Shown here one piece after another: positions 16,581-25,547 of a DNA stretch of 36,510 bases. A program made the translations under genes and the position numbers. This DNA is from a bacterium. GTDB taxonomy: Bacteria; SM23-31. The stretch spans positions 1 to 36,510 of the forward strand of contig JANQEH010000266.1 of NCBI GenBank assembly GCA_028278455.1, given 5' to 3'. The notes under the pieces are model-generated. The model saw nothing but the letters and a program-made list of their open reading frames with translations, was not told the DNA's origin and did no database searches. Each line of letters begins with the position of its first letter. Position 1 is the stretch's first letter.

Positions 16581-17423
16581 CTATTTAACTTCAAAAGTCA
16601 TTGTCGCCCAGAAACTGTGCCAATCGTATTCTTCTTTATCTGGAGTTTCCACCATATAGGTTGTTTCAATATACCATTTTCCTTTTTCAGTAACTTTAAC
16701 ACCTACAACTCCGTCTGAATCAGTCCTGTAATTATGAGCATGGGTATGTTCCTCTCCTGATGCATGAGTGTGACTCTGAATACCGGCGTGTCCTGAGGAT
16801 ATAATGGCGTCTGCAAGAGGTTTCCCATGAAACAACAGCTTGAATCTGAGAGTATCGCCTGCTTTAATTTCTGCTGGATCACTGAGAGGTACAAATTCAA
16901 TGTAATGACCTAATATCTGACTCCATGCTTTCGGCCCTCCGTTTCCACACTGAATTATAGTCTTAGCTGATTTCTGATAAAACTCTGTAACTGCCTTATC
17001 AAGTTCTCCTCGTTTTTTCCTTATATCATAGACATTAGGAATACCGTCATGATCCAAATATTCGTTAAATTCTTTACCGGTCATATCAATGGTTCTGGGT
17101 TTTGTCTGCACACCTATTATCCACTGGCCGTCAGATGGTGGTTTTACATCCAGCACGAGTGAGTTTTCAATCGTCTTCATGTTACTGATATCAACCGTCT
17201 TATTCTTACCAACTATTTTTGCATAACTGATCCTGCCTGGATCTACTGCATTAAGGCTTTCGGGGAAAACAGAACCGTTATTGGCATATACGTGAATTCC
17301 AAGCCCTGACGGTATATTAAAGAATTCAGGTATCAGCCAGAAATCATGTGCAATAACCGATGTAACAGTTAATAACAATATTAATGTTACTATGATTATT
17401 ATACCTGACTTTTTGGATTTCAT
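16581..17423 (-). CDS. DUF4198 periplasmic protein, possibly metal-binding
   Basis: The 280-residue protein has a clear signal peptide (VTLILLLTVTSVIA) with cleavage after Ala25, leaving HDFWLIP as mature N-terminus, as is usual for DUF4198. That makes the first mature residue a histidine. A His-rich loop at residues 212-230 (HTHASGEEHTHAH) and the following TDSDGVVGVKVTEKGKWYI strand also fit the family, whose relatives sit beside nickel or cobalt transporters. The C-terminal part reads like an immunoglobulin-type domain. It is monocistronic, with a terminator close behind. Metal capture or delivery in the periplasm is inferred. No transporter genes are adjacent, so partner genes must lie elsewhere if they exist. 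Confidence 0.86.
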   Translation of the reverse strand: MKSKKSGIIIIVTLILLLTVTSVIAHDFWLIPEFFNIPSGLGIHVYANNGSVFPESLNAVDPGRISYAKIVGKNKTVDISNMKTIENSLVLDVKPPSDGQWIIGVQTKPRTIDMTGKEFNEYLDHDGIPNVYDIRKKRGELDKAVTEFYQKSAKTIIQCGNGGPKAWSQILGHYIEFVPLSDPAEIKAGDTLRFKLLFHGKPLADAIISSGHAGIQSHTHASGEEHTHAHNYRTDSDGVVGVKVTEKGKWYIETTYMVETPDKEEYDWHSFWATMTFEVK

Positions 17424-17966
17424 ACAACCTCCTGATTTGGTAGATTATTTACCGTTTAGTTTCTTGGTTATATTTTTTCAGATTTATAAAACAATCTGGG
17501 TACAACTATCATATTCACCGCTTTTAATTCAATTAATTCACATATATTCAAAATAGCCATGGGAGTCTCGATCTCCTTACCGGGCTTTCCTCTAAAGAGA
17601 GCTAGCCTAAAAAGCCCTGGAACAGGAATTATTGTGGACACGAGAATCGGATTCAATTGTCCAGTGATTCATGTTTGAGTTTTATTCTAACCGGCAGCCG
17701 CATTTTATATAGAGTAACAATCAATATATCGTTTTATTGACATATAGAATAAGGTAATAAATCCGATGAGAGATGCAATAAATATAATTCCTCAGCTGAA
17801 AAACTTCGACCGGATCCTACCTTAAAATTCTATCGATAAAAATACCAATTTAAGTAAAGTAATTAATAAGATTGTTGAATTCAATGTACAACAAAAGATA
17901 ATTTGCCGTGATAGAAAAAATGTTCAATATTGTGATCATTCATGATGTTGTCTGCCTGCAATCAGA
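17424..17966. other. AT-rich intergenic stretch upstream of the DUF4198 gene
   Basis: This stretch of about 540 bases must contain the promoter of the DUF4198 gene on the minus strand near 17430-17500. A 66-codon minus-strand open frame (stop at 17468, only TTG available as start) lies here without an SD or a recognisable motif. I see no repeats, hairpins with T-runs or tRNA. Confidence 0.4.
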
Positions 17967-18458
17967 CTATCGGCCATAATCAAAGCAATAATTCTGAGGC
18001 AAAACTATGTTGTGAGCAACAGCAGCTTTTATACTGCCTTTTTCTCCGCTGAGTTCTCTATTTGAAACCATTATCTTTATAACTCTACCTTTCTGTGTAC
18101 ATTCTACCTGATAATGGATTTGGTCTAGTTCAAAAGCTGATATCCTTTAGCAGTTTAGGAGCACTTTTGGGGTAGAGTGGTGTATCAAAAAGGGCGTTTC
18201 TGCTCCACCTAGTATTTCCGCTGTTCTTTTAATTTTATCAACTATTAGTATAAAAATCCTCTGATCTTTCTGGAGCTGTTCAGATTTAAACGGTCATGCA
18301 ACCTTCACAACAATCCTGAAATTAGCCCACTTTGCACCCGATTAACCAGACAATGATCCGGAAAAGGCCATTTTAGCTGCTTCGAATGATTCTCTATAGA
18401 TACTCTGCCCCTGTTTTCCACCTGTTATTAGACAAAAAAATGACTTGCGGAAAGACAT
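17967..18458 (-). pseudogene. Possible decayed gene with three in-frame stops
   Basis: On the minus strand from ATG 18458 to TAG 17967 one frame keeps protein-like sequence for 164 codons with only three internal stops: TAA at 18342-18344, TGA at 18294-18296 and TAA at 18147-18149. Its pieces read GGKQGQSIYRESFEAAKMAF, GAKWANFRIVVKVA, KIKRTAEILGGAETPFLIHH and VECTQKGRVIKIMVSNREL. Codon choice (AAA, GAA, ATA, GTT) is like real genes nearby, and other frames are much more broken. I do not recognise the family. It overlaps the tRNA-Leu terminator at its start, so the original upstream part may be lost. A chance open run cannot be ruled out. Confidence 0.3.
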
Positions 18459-18466
18459 CGCAAGTC
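18434..18466 (-). terminator. Terminator of the tRNA-Leu transcript
   Basis: GACTTGCG (18442-18449) and CGCAAGTC (18459-18466) pair perfectly around a 9-base loop. On the minus strand a run of seven T follows (plus-strand A at 18434-18440), 20 bases after the tRNA 3' end. Confidence 0.88.
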
Positions 18467-18485
18467 TTTGATATTATTAGGTTTG

Positions 18486-18569
18486 TGCCGGAGGTCGGAC
18501 TCGAACCGACACGGGCCAAAGCCCACTGGATTTTGAGTCCAGCGCGTCTACCAATTTCACCACTCCGGC
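18486..18569 (-). tRNA. tRNA-Leu (anticodon CAA)
   Basis: The 84-base gene folds as a class II tRNA. The acceptor GCCGGAG pairs with CTCCGGC and A is the discriminator. The D-arm contains AATTGGTAGACGCG. The anticodon stem CTGGA/TCCAG has loop CTCAAAA with anticodon CAA for UUG codons. A long variable arm (GGGC/GCCC) precedes the T-arm TCGGTTCGAGTCCGA. The 3' CCA is not encoded (the next bases are CAAAC), so it must be added afterwards. It is a lone tRNA with its own terminator. No integrase or attachment-site repeat is seen next to it. Confidence 0.97.
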
Positions 18570-18729
18570 ATTAAAAGAGAAACAAGATAGTAAATATTTT
18601 CAAAACATGCAACGGACATTGTAGTTGATTACATATTGCATACCACCATTAACATCTGAAACAAATAGTAGAGACCAAATTTAAAAAAACCAAAATAATC
18701 TAATAAATAGTATTAGACTTTATTTTCGA

Positions 18730-19668
18730 CTAATCTTTATTACTTCGATACCTTTTATTCAGGTACTCTTTGCTCCCTATATCAAATCCTACTGTCGTTT
18801 TAATGGCATTTTCCGGACATGAATACTCGCAGGTTGAACAAAGCACACATTCAGTAGATAGAATTCTCTTGTCCTCTTCAGAATAATCGAGCAGTCTAAC
18901 ATCCATTGGACAATTGTCTTCACAGATCCCGCATTCATTGCACAGGCCTTTATCGATCTTTTGTTTATATAGTGCAAACCTTGATGTTACTTTCATCAAT
19001 ACAGGGACTGGACAAATATATTTGCAGAATGCTCTGTTATCTTTAACTAATGCAGCAAAAATTATTGCAGATGTAAAATAAAGAATATTTCCAAGCGCAA
19101 GCCAGTATAATTCCGTCAAATTGCCCTTTTCAATCTGGAAATCCTTGATATAAAATAAAACTGAAACAGCAACCAGTGCTGCTGTGAAATACAAATATCT
19201 TCCAAGTCCCAGGTACTTGAGTCTTCCATTTTCAGGAATTTTCCATGGAAGAAAATCGAGAATCATAGTTGTCCAGCATGCCCATCCGCACCATCCCCTC
19301 CCGAATATGACAGGCCCTATAATTTTGGCTATGAAATAGTGAAGAGTTGAACCGGCAAATACCCCTGCAAAAAGATAAAAAAAGAAACCTTCTATCTGCA
19401 TATTCTCTCTTCCCAGAAAGCCCAGGAAGCCAAGCATGTATATTCCTATCATCAACTGCGTAATTCTTCTTCCCAGGGATTTCTTTTCCGGTTCAAGGGC
19501 TTTAAATAGAAAATCTCCGATCATAATAGACAAACCGATATATCCGAAATTCATTACATAAAAAACTGAACCGGTCGCCTGCCATCTCCAGATCCCTATA
19601 AGGCTGAAAATTGTAAACCATATTGCTCCATCTTTTATATTATTGATGAATCTTCTCAGATTAACCAT
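18730..19668 (-). CDS. NapH/YccM-like iron-sulfur membrane protein
   Basis: The 312-residue protein has about six membrane segments in residues 15-215. Two cysteine pairs sit next to membrane helices: GRGWCGWACW near 123-132 and CKYICPVP near 213-220. These are typical of the NapH/NosR/CcoG group. Two 4Fe-4S motifs follow in a C-terminal ferredoxin domain (CNECGICEDNCP and CVLCSTCEYSCP). Such proteins pass electrons between quinol and periplasmic or cytoplasmic redox partners. The dedicated partner is not visible here, as both neighbours are unrelated. It is separated from the peptidase gene upstream by a terminator, so it has its own promoter. The SD before ATG 19668 is weak. Confidence 0.88.
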   Translation of the reverse strand: MVNLRRFINNIKDGAIWFTIFSLIGIWRWQATGSVFYVMNFGYIGLSIMIGDFLFKALEPEKKSLGRRITQLMIGIYMLGFLGFLGRENMQIEGFFFYLFAGVFAGSTLHYFIAKIIGPVIFGRGWCGWACWTTMILDFLPWKIPENGRLKYLGLGRYLYFTAALVAVSVLFYIKDFQIEKGNLTELYWLALGNILYFTSAIIFAALVKDNRAFCKYICPVPVLMKVTSRFALYKQKIDKGLCNECGICEDNCPMDVRLLDYSEEDKRILSTECVLCSTCEYSCPENAIKTTVGFDIGSKEYLNKRYRSNKD

Positions 19669-19688
19669 GTTTATCCATATTGCTGCTC

Positions 19689-19716
19689 AAAAAAAGGGCA
19701 GATCTGAGACCTGCCC
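19689..19716 (-). terminator. Terminator after the M14 peptidase gene
   Basis: GGGCAG (19696-19701) pairs with CTGCCC (19711-19716). The minus strand continues with seven T residues. It lies 28 bases after the M14 stop and closes the hutI-hutH-M14 run. Confidence 0.85.
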
Positions 19717-19743
19717 ATTTACTTAGACTTCAGTGTTTCGAGA

Positions 19744-22362
19744 CTATCTGAAACTTGGACCGAGTACGATTGCATTGAAGAATATTTTTATAAGACCGTC
19801 GTAGGAGGCACGAAATACCGGGTCCTCTACAAAGCAGATCACCTTTCCCCTGCCGAAACTTTCCTGGAAAAGCCAGCCGTTACCTGCCAGGTATTTCTCG
19901 GTCTCCGGCCATATGAATCCGGATAGCTTTACCTCATCTGCCGGAGCAAATACTCCGATATTCTTGAATTTATCATCCGGAAAAGTCTTATAGATATTTG
20001 ATGATCTAAGAAAAACTGCAACCTCTTTCGGAACGCCATAACTCATAAAGCTAAGGGGATTCAGTTTGACTTTTACAATGGCTCCCGGAGTATAGTCTAC
20101 CCGTATCTTTTTGCTTTTGTCCTCAGGATCCGGCGTGCCGTTCAATCCGGCGATCGAGGACATTTTCGCACTTTTAAGCCAGTTAACAGCCCCGCTGACA
20201 GCAATGACTGTCCCGCCTCTTCTTACCCATCTTTTAAAGTCATTAAGCTGGGTTTCGTCTAATGCTCTGTTGTAAAATCCTGAAGGTAGAACAACAACGT
20301 TGTAATCATCAAGGTTTGCCAGATTTCGGGCATTGATCCTTGTAAAACTCAGTCCCATTTCCCTTTCGAAGAGGTAGTGCATCGCTCCATATGAATATGA
20401 AGAAACAGGAGACTCGGTTACTATCGCAATCTCCGGTTTGATTACCGGTACTATGTTTCCCGAACCTAAATCGATACCTTCGGATGATAGACCTGAATGC
20501 ACGGCAAATGCATCAACACCGTATTTCTTTGTAAGTCCTTCCATAGCTTCATGGACTGTGTAATGCGGATTATCAGATGAATTTCTATTGATCCTGACTA
20601 CGATCGTGCCGACCGGCCATGTATTACCATCTATAGTGAACTCTTTGCGTGCCATTCTTGCCCTGAAACCCTGATCCACAAGGTCAAAAAGTAGTTTCGT
20701 TGAAGCAAATGTGTTGTATGGTATAAGATAAACCTGTTTCGCTCTTCCGCCAATTACAGTGCCTCCTATGACAGGCGCTTCGGTTATCATCTCCGCATTT
20801 ACACCGGATTCTCTGTCTAACCAGTAAGCATCGACTCCATATGTCAAAGGCATTGACCACGCAGTAATATCATAAAAATGGCTTCGTTCCCGGTTTTCCC
20901 TTCGCTGTTTTTCCTCTTCTATAAAGTAATCTTCTATCTTTGCATCAGGCCCTAACAGGGTTTTAATCAACACCTTCTGCGGTTGATTTAGCGAAATAAT
21001 ATATGAACCGGCAGGAAAAGTCTTTGACTCAGTAACTTTATTAAAGTACGAGGCAGCTTTCACAGTGAACGGTTCTTGTGCAACTTTTATTTCAATCTCT
21101 TCGACAAGCAGGTTCTTCACTAGTTTTGCAGTGATGTGCGGATCCCTGTCCGGTACAAGTATGATCTCTTTAATCTGTTCGGTCTTTGCACTTTCTAGTG
21201 CTTCTACGAAGAAATTATAAAAATCAACGACTCTTTCATTCTTTTTTTCAGCTATTGATTTAAGAGTTGCCATTGAGGTTGTGAACTGATGCCATGAAGA
21301 TTCTCTTAAGGTCAGCACCGTTCCATCCGCACGCATCGAACTGACACCCCTCGCCGAAGCCTGCTCATAGGTCATACCGATAGAGCCATTGATAGACGGA
21401 TAGGAAACGCCGTAACCGGGGTAGAATGCGTCAAAGCTTTCCTTTGTATAGTATCCCCAGCCGAAATGATCGAAGGCCTGCGCGTTGTACTGCGCGATAA
21501 TGTTCCACCATTTATGCAAAAGAGGTGTAACATATTCGTTATAAGGATCCATCGGCGGTGCAAAGAAATACGTAGAATTAGTGCCCATTTCATGGACATC
21601 TGCAAAGACATGCGGCATGAACTGATGGTAAACTAATGCTTTTTTCCAGGATTCGATCTGTGTCTTTAGAAAAAAGTCTCTGTTAAGATCGAAGAGGTAA
21701 TGATTAGTCCTGCCCCCGGGCCAGGGAGAATTATGCTCGACATCCTGCAGTTGGGGGTGAGATTTGACTGTAACAACTGAACGAGTATAATGAGCGAACC
21801 TGTCGTGGCCATCCGGATTCTGGCACGGATCGATCACAGTCAGTACATTATCGAGAATATTCATTGTTGTTTCATCAATGCCAGCAGTCATCTGGTAAGC
21901 AGTTCTGATCGCTGCTTCCATCCCGGATGCCTCGTTACCGTGGATATTATATCCAAGCCATACGATGGAAGGCATCCATCCTGCTATCTCGTTTGCATCC
22001 GATTCCGTTGTTATCCGGGGATCAGTCAGTCTTTTATTTGAATTTTTGATCTCATCGAGCTTACTGAGATTCTCTGGAGTTCCGATTATTACGAGTATGA
22101 GTTTTCTACCCTGGTAGGTAGTTCCATATTGTATGATCTTAATCCTGTCTGAGGATTCCTCAAGTACCTTCATGTAGTCCACCATTTCGTACTGAAATGT
22201 ATGTCTCTCCCCAAACCTGTGCCCGAGTATTTCATAAGGTGTTGGGATAGAATCATTATATCTTCCTCCCGGAAAAAGATCTTCATCCTGTGCGAGCAGA
22301 CCGGTAGAAAAGACTAAAACAGACAGAATAACAAAGCTGGATAGAGCGGTTTTGCGTTTCAT
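19744..22362 (-). CDS. Exported M14-family zinc carboxypeptidase with long C-terminal extension
   Basis: I chose ATG 22362, preceded by GAGGTGG, over a TTG 12 bases further upstream; the product is 872 residues. A signal peptide (ALSSFVILSVLVFSTGLLAQ) starts the protein. The zinc ligands are His141 and Glu144 in YNIHGNEASG, and His257 in FADVHEMG. The catalytic Glu333 sits in GMTYEQASARG, so the active site is complete. The peptidase domain covers ~45-380. The remaining ~490 residues include a ThuA/glutamine-amidotransferase-like stretch (NVVVLPSGFYNRALDETQL, then FKRWVRRGGTVIAVSG). It should remove amino acids from peptides outside the cytoplasm. It follows hutH with a 71-base gap and no terminator between, so it may be cotranscribed with histidine degradation genes. 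Confidence 0.92.
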   Translation of the reverse strand: MKRKTALSSFVILSVLVFSTGLLAQDEDLFPGGRYNDSIPTPYEILGHRFGERHTFQYEMVDYMKVLEESSDRIKIIQYGTTYQGRKLILVIIGTPENLSKLDEIKNSNKRLTDPRITTESDANEIAGWMPSIVWLGYNIHGNEASGMEAAIRTAYQMTAGIDETTMNILDNVLTVIDPCQNPDGHDRFAHYTRSVVTVKSHPQLQDVEHNSPWPGGRTNHYLFDLNRDFFLKTQIESWKKALVYHQFMPHVFADVHEMGTNSTYFFAPPMDPYNEYVTPLLHKWWNIIAQYNAQAFDHFGWGYYTKESFDAFYPGYGVSYPSINGSIGMTYEQASARGVSSMRADGTVLTLRESSWHQFTTSMATLKSIAEKKNERVVDFYNFFVEALESAKTEQIKEIILVPDRDPHITAKLVKNLLVEEIEIKVAQEPFTVKAASYFNKVTESKTFPAGSYIISLNQPQKVLIKTLLGPDAKIEDYFIEEEKQRRENRERSHFYDITAWSMPLTYGVDAYWLDRESGVNAEMITEAPVIGGTVIGGRAKQVYLIPYNTFASTKLLFDLVDQGFRARMARKEFTIDGNTWPVGTIVVRINRNSSDNPHYTVHEAMEGLTKKYGVDAFAVHSGLSSEGIDLGSGNIVPVIKPEIAIVTESPVSSYSYGAMHYLFEREMGLSFTRINARNLANLDDYNVVVLPSGFYNRALDETQLNDFKRWVRRGGTVIAVSGAVNWLKSAKMSSIAGLNGTPDPEDKSKKIRVDYTPGAIVKVKLNPLSFMSYGVPKEVAVFLRSSNIYKTFPDDKFKNIGVFAPADEVKLSGFIWPETEKYLAGNGWLFQESFGRGKVICFVEDPVFRASYDGLIKIFFNAIVLGPSFR

Positions 22363-22433
22363 TTGCCACCTCAATATAATATTTATTTATTTAATAATAC
22401 CCTACAACAAAGGTATGCAATTATTCAATTAGA

Positions 22434-23972
22434 CTATTTCAATTCACCTGTTTCTGTCTCAATCTTACTGAGTATGCTGTTGTCCCTTACAATTCCATTC
22501 ATCGACTTAACATCTTTTTGAAGGAATCTGTCATTCACGAGTGTGGGTATTCTTTCTCTAATCACATTATAAGCTATTCCTGTTCCTTTACCGGGAGTAA
22601 GATTCGGATAAAAATCCTTTGCCTGTGCAGCACAAAGCATCTCCACCCCGAGAAGTGTTTCTGTATTCTCGACGATTTTCAGCGCTTTTCTTGCACTCCA
22701 CATCCCGTTAGATATATAATCCTCCTTATTAGCAGAAGTCGGGACGGATTCCACACTTGCCGGAGTGGACAATCCTCTGTTCTCGAGCGTAAGAGCTGCG
22801 GCAAGGTAATGAGGCATCATGAGGCCTGAGTTCAGGCCCGGATCCGGAGTAAGAAATGCAGGAAGACCGCTCAGGTTTGGATCTATTATTCTGTTTATGC
22901 GTCTTTCTGCAATATTACCCAGACTCGTGATCCCCAGTGCCAGCGAATCCAGTGAAATTGCAAGTGCTTCTCCATGAAAATTACCTGCCGAAATTATCTT
23001 TTTACCGATTATCAATGGATTGTCTGTCGACGAATTCATCTCAATTTCAATTACCCCACGGCTATAGCCGATAACATCTCTGGCAGCACCGTGTACCTGA
23101 GGGACACATCTGATAGAATAAGCATCCTGAACTACGCTGCAATCCTTGTGCGATTTGATCAGACCGCTTCCCTTTAAAAGCTTCACGATATTCCGGGCTG
23201 AGCTAACCTGCCCTTTATGAGGCTTTAACCTGTGAATATCGGACATCATCGGATTCTTGCTGCTCATTGTCACTTCGATTGTCATAGCCGCGGCAAGGTC
23301 TGCAAGCTTAGTACACCGAAGCGATCTAATAATAGATATTGCTCCGAGAGATGCCATGACATAAGTTCCGTTATTCAATGACAATCCCTCTTTAGCCTTT
23401 AGTATAACCGGATCGATCCCGGCCTTTTTTAATGCCGTCAATCCTGTATACCTCTTTCCCTCGAAAACCGCCTCTCCCTCACCGATCAATACAAGCGCAA
23501 GGTGTGATAACGGAATAAGGTCTCCACTTGCACCTAAGGAACCCTGTTCGGGAATAACGGGAGTTACGCCTTTATTCATCATTCCGATCATTGTATCTAC
23601 AATTACCTCTCTGCAACCTGAATTACCTTTTGACAAACCGTTAACCAGAAGCAGCAGTGTACCTCTAGCCGCAGATTCCGGAAGCATCTTACCTGTTCCG
23701 CATGAGTGGCTTCTTATAAGGTTCAACTGCAGTTCTTCAACCTTATCACCGGGTATATTCACATTGCTCAATAGCCCGAATCCTGTATTAACTCCATATA
23801 CAGGATCGCCACTATTAAGTATATCTTCAACAATTCTTCTGGATTCGGCTATTTTCTTCCGGGCGGTATGTGTAAGCTTAATCTGAGCTCCGTGAAAAAC
23901 CACTTCTTCGAATTCTTTAAGGCTTAGTGTTCCACCATTTATTGAAACTGTATTGTTCATATTGTTTTCCAT
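22434..23972 (-). CDS. hutH: Histidine ammonia-lyase
   Basis: At 512 residues the length is normal. The self-cyclising MIO triad is Ala148-Ser149-Gly150 in GSLGASGDLIPLSH. The N-terminal YGVNTGFG loop (Tyr59) supplies the catalytic tyrosine, and SSTDNPLI and EDYISNGMW are also conserved. The enzyme turns L-histidine into urocanate and ammonia in the cytoplasm, the first step of histidine catabolism. It follows hutI by 24 bases on the same strand. No hutU or later hut gene lies in this window. The SD before ATG 23972 is poor; an in-frame ATG at 23960 is a possible alternative. A tyrosine or phenylalanine lyase is unlikely given the hutI neighbour. Confidence 0.96.
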   Translation of the reverse strand: MENNMNNTVSINGGTLSLKEFEEVVFHGAQIKLTHTARKKIAESRRIVEDILNSGDPVYGVNTGFGLLSNVNIPGDKVEELQLNLIRSHSCGTGKMLPESAARGTLLLLVNGLSKGNSGCREVIVDTMIGMMNKGVTPVIPEQGSLGASGDLIPLSHLALVLIGEGEAVFEGKRYTGLTALKKAGIDPVILKAKEGLSLNNGTYVMASLGAISIIRSLRCTKLADLAAAMTIEVTMSSKNPMMSDIHRLKPHKGQVSSARNIVKLLKGSGLIKSHKDCSVVQDAYSIRCVPQVHGAARDVIGYSRGVIEIEMNSSTDNPLIIGKKIISAGNFHGEALAISLDSLALGITSLGNIAERRINRIIDPNLSGLPAFLTPDPGLNSGLMMPHYLAAALTLENRGLSTPASVESVPTSANKEDYISNGMWSARKALKIVENTETLLGVEMLCAAQAKDFYPNLTPGKGTGIAYNVIRERIPTLVNDRFLQKDVKSMNGIVRDNSILSKIETETGELK

Positions 23973-23996
23973 TTGTTTTGACAGATCAGGTGTCGG

Positions 23997-25220
23997 TTAT
24001 TTCCTGACTACCTTACCGCTTTTAATAACGGAGGCAACATGGTTTCTGCCGAACATGTAGGGTATCATTTTATAATTATCCACATCCAGTATAATGATGT
24101 CTGCAAGTTTCCCTTCCGCAATTATTCCCCTGTCTGTTCGGTTCAGGCTTTCTGCCGGATAGATAGTGAATGCCCGCAGGACCTCCGGTACTGTCATTCC
24201 CATCTGCAGGCAACCCAGGGTCATAATCAGGAATGGCATAGCTGTCATACAGGAACCGGGATTGAGATCAGTTGCAAGGGCAGTTTTCACCCCAGAATCT
24301 ATCAATTGCCTTGCCGGTGCATAGTTACTCATCCTGAGAAAAAAAGTTGCTCCGGGTAATAATATTGCAGTAACATCCGATCCAGCGAGAATTTCGATGT
24401 CTTCACCCGTAATTGTCTCGAGATGATCAACCGAAGCAGCATTGTATCTAACAGCAAGTTTGACGCCTTCAAGATGATTCAGCTGCTCGACATGCAGGCG
24501 GGGCTGCATTCCATTCTCGATCCCAGCGGATATGATCTTCTCTGCCTCATCAACAGTATATGCCCCGTTCTCAATAAAAACATCGCAGAATTCTGCAAGG
24601 CCATGGTCTTTTATCTCAGACATCATTTCAGTGGTGATTATATTAATGTATCTTTCTCTTGAATCTCTGAACTCTTTGGGAATTATATGTGCTCCCAGAA
24701 AAGTCGGGACAACATCGACGCTATGGATCTCATCCAGCTTTTTAGCAGTCCTGAGCATTTTTATTTCAGTTTCTTTTTCAAGGCCGTAACCGCTCTTTAT
24801 TTCAACAGTTGTAACACCATGATCCAGGCAAAAATCCAGCCGATTCAATCCAGAAGCAATAAGCTCTTCAACATCAGCACCCCTTGTTGAGCTTACGGTA
24901 TAGTGAATTCCACCGCCTGCAGCGAGTATTTCTTCATAGGTAGCACCTTCAAGTCTTGCAGCGAACTCATTTTCTCTTGAACCGGCAAAAACCAAATGTG
25001 TATGAGCATCGACAAGTCCTGGCATGACAACCTTTCCCGCAGCATCGATTACCTCATAGCAGGCCCTATTGACCGGAAGTTCATCTTCTTTTCCACACCA
25101 GATAATTCCGGTGTTTTCTATTAAAACTGCAGCATTCGAGATCAATCCCAGACCGGTATTATCTGGTCTGGTAAGATCCATTGTAAGAAGTTCGCTTATA
25201 TTCTGTATTAGAATTTTCAT
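23997..25220 (-). CDS. hutI: Imidazolonepropionase
   Basis: I chose ATG 25220, which has GAGGA six bases before it and gives 407 residues, the usual HutI length. The frame is open for 27 more codons upstream, but those lack family similarity. The metal-binding motif is DAHTHLVFAG (His73, His75). Further family marks are KSGYGLEKE, PTFLGAHIIP, LHVEQLNH, SVDHLE and ALATDLNPGS. It hydrolyses 4-imidazolone-5-propionate to N-formimino-L-glutamate, the third step of histidine breakdown. It is the first gene of the hutI-hutH-M14 group. The adjacent order with hutH, but without hutU, means the middle step is encoded elsewhere. Confidence 0.96.
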   Translation of the reverse strand: MKILIQNISELLTMDLTRPDNTGLGLISNAAVLIENTGIIWCGKEDELPVNRACYEVIDAAGKVVMPGLVDAHTHLVFAGSRENEFAARLEGATYEEILAAGGGIHYTVSSTRGADVEELIASGLNRLDFCLDHGVTTVEIKSGYGLEKETEIKMLRTAKKLDEIHSVDVVPTFLGAHIIPKEFRDSRERYINIITTEMMSEIKDHGLAEFCDVFIENGAYTVDEAEKIISAGIENGMQPRLHVEQLNHLEGVKLAVRYNAASVDHLETITGEDIEILAGSDVTAILLPGATFFLRMSNYAPARQLIDSGVKTALATDLNPGSCMTAMPFLIMTLGCLQMGMTVPEVLRAFTIYPAESLNRTDRGIIAEGKLADIIILDVDNYKMIPYMFGRNHVASVIKSGKVVRK

Positions 25221-25547
25221 AGGTATCCTCGAAGCAGAATCTACAATGTAATATCTGACTGCTTTTAATACAAGTAAATTTGACGAGTATTGCAGTCGCA
25301 ATTCTAATAATCTGTAAACAAATTATTGTTGTTTCCGATGTACATTTTTTACATGATATATACATTGTCAGATCAAAATTTGAGAAAATTAATCTTCCTA
25401 ATTTTGATAAAAAATTTGCATAATCTGGAAGGATTTCAGGTAAATTCATCATTAATTTCCTCAGCAAAAATGGCACAGATTTTGCTGTTAAGCTTTTTGG
25501 TGTAAGGAAATAGCAAGATGTTCATATTCTAAAGGATGGTGATATCA
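25221..25547. other. Divergent intergenic region between hutI and the small ORF
   Basis: This AT-rich region must carry the hutI promoter on the minus strand and one for the small plus-strand gene. ACAT/ATGT words recur around 25338-25368, including an ATGTACAT palindrome, which could be a regulator site, but I cannot assign it. No hairpin terminator, RNA gene or other ORF with support is visible. Confidence 0.4.

Noticed and set aside
17468-17656. Minus-strand 62-codon frame from a TTG
   Set aside because: Only a TTG start, no SD, no recognisable motif; left as uncertain intergenic DNA.
18434-18569. tRNA-Leu as attachment site of an integrated element
   Set aside because: No integrase gene and no repeat of the tRNA 3' end found nearby.
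18386-18574. Plus-strand 62-codon open frame over the tRNA
   Set aside because: Its end is the reverse complement of tRNA-Leu, a well-known false gene (VGLEPTRAK type). No SD.
22363-22374. TTG start 12 bases upstream of the M14 peptidase ATG
   Set aside because: It lies upstream of the GAGGTGG SD, which positions the ATG at 22362.
25159-25476. Minus-strand frame overlapping the hutI start and upstream region
   Set aside because: Runs through the hutI promoter region in another frame, with no SD or family.
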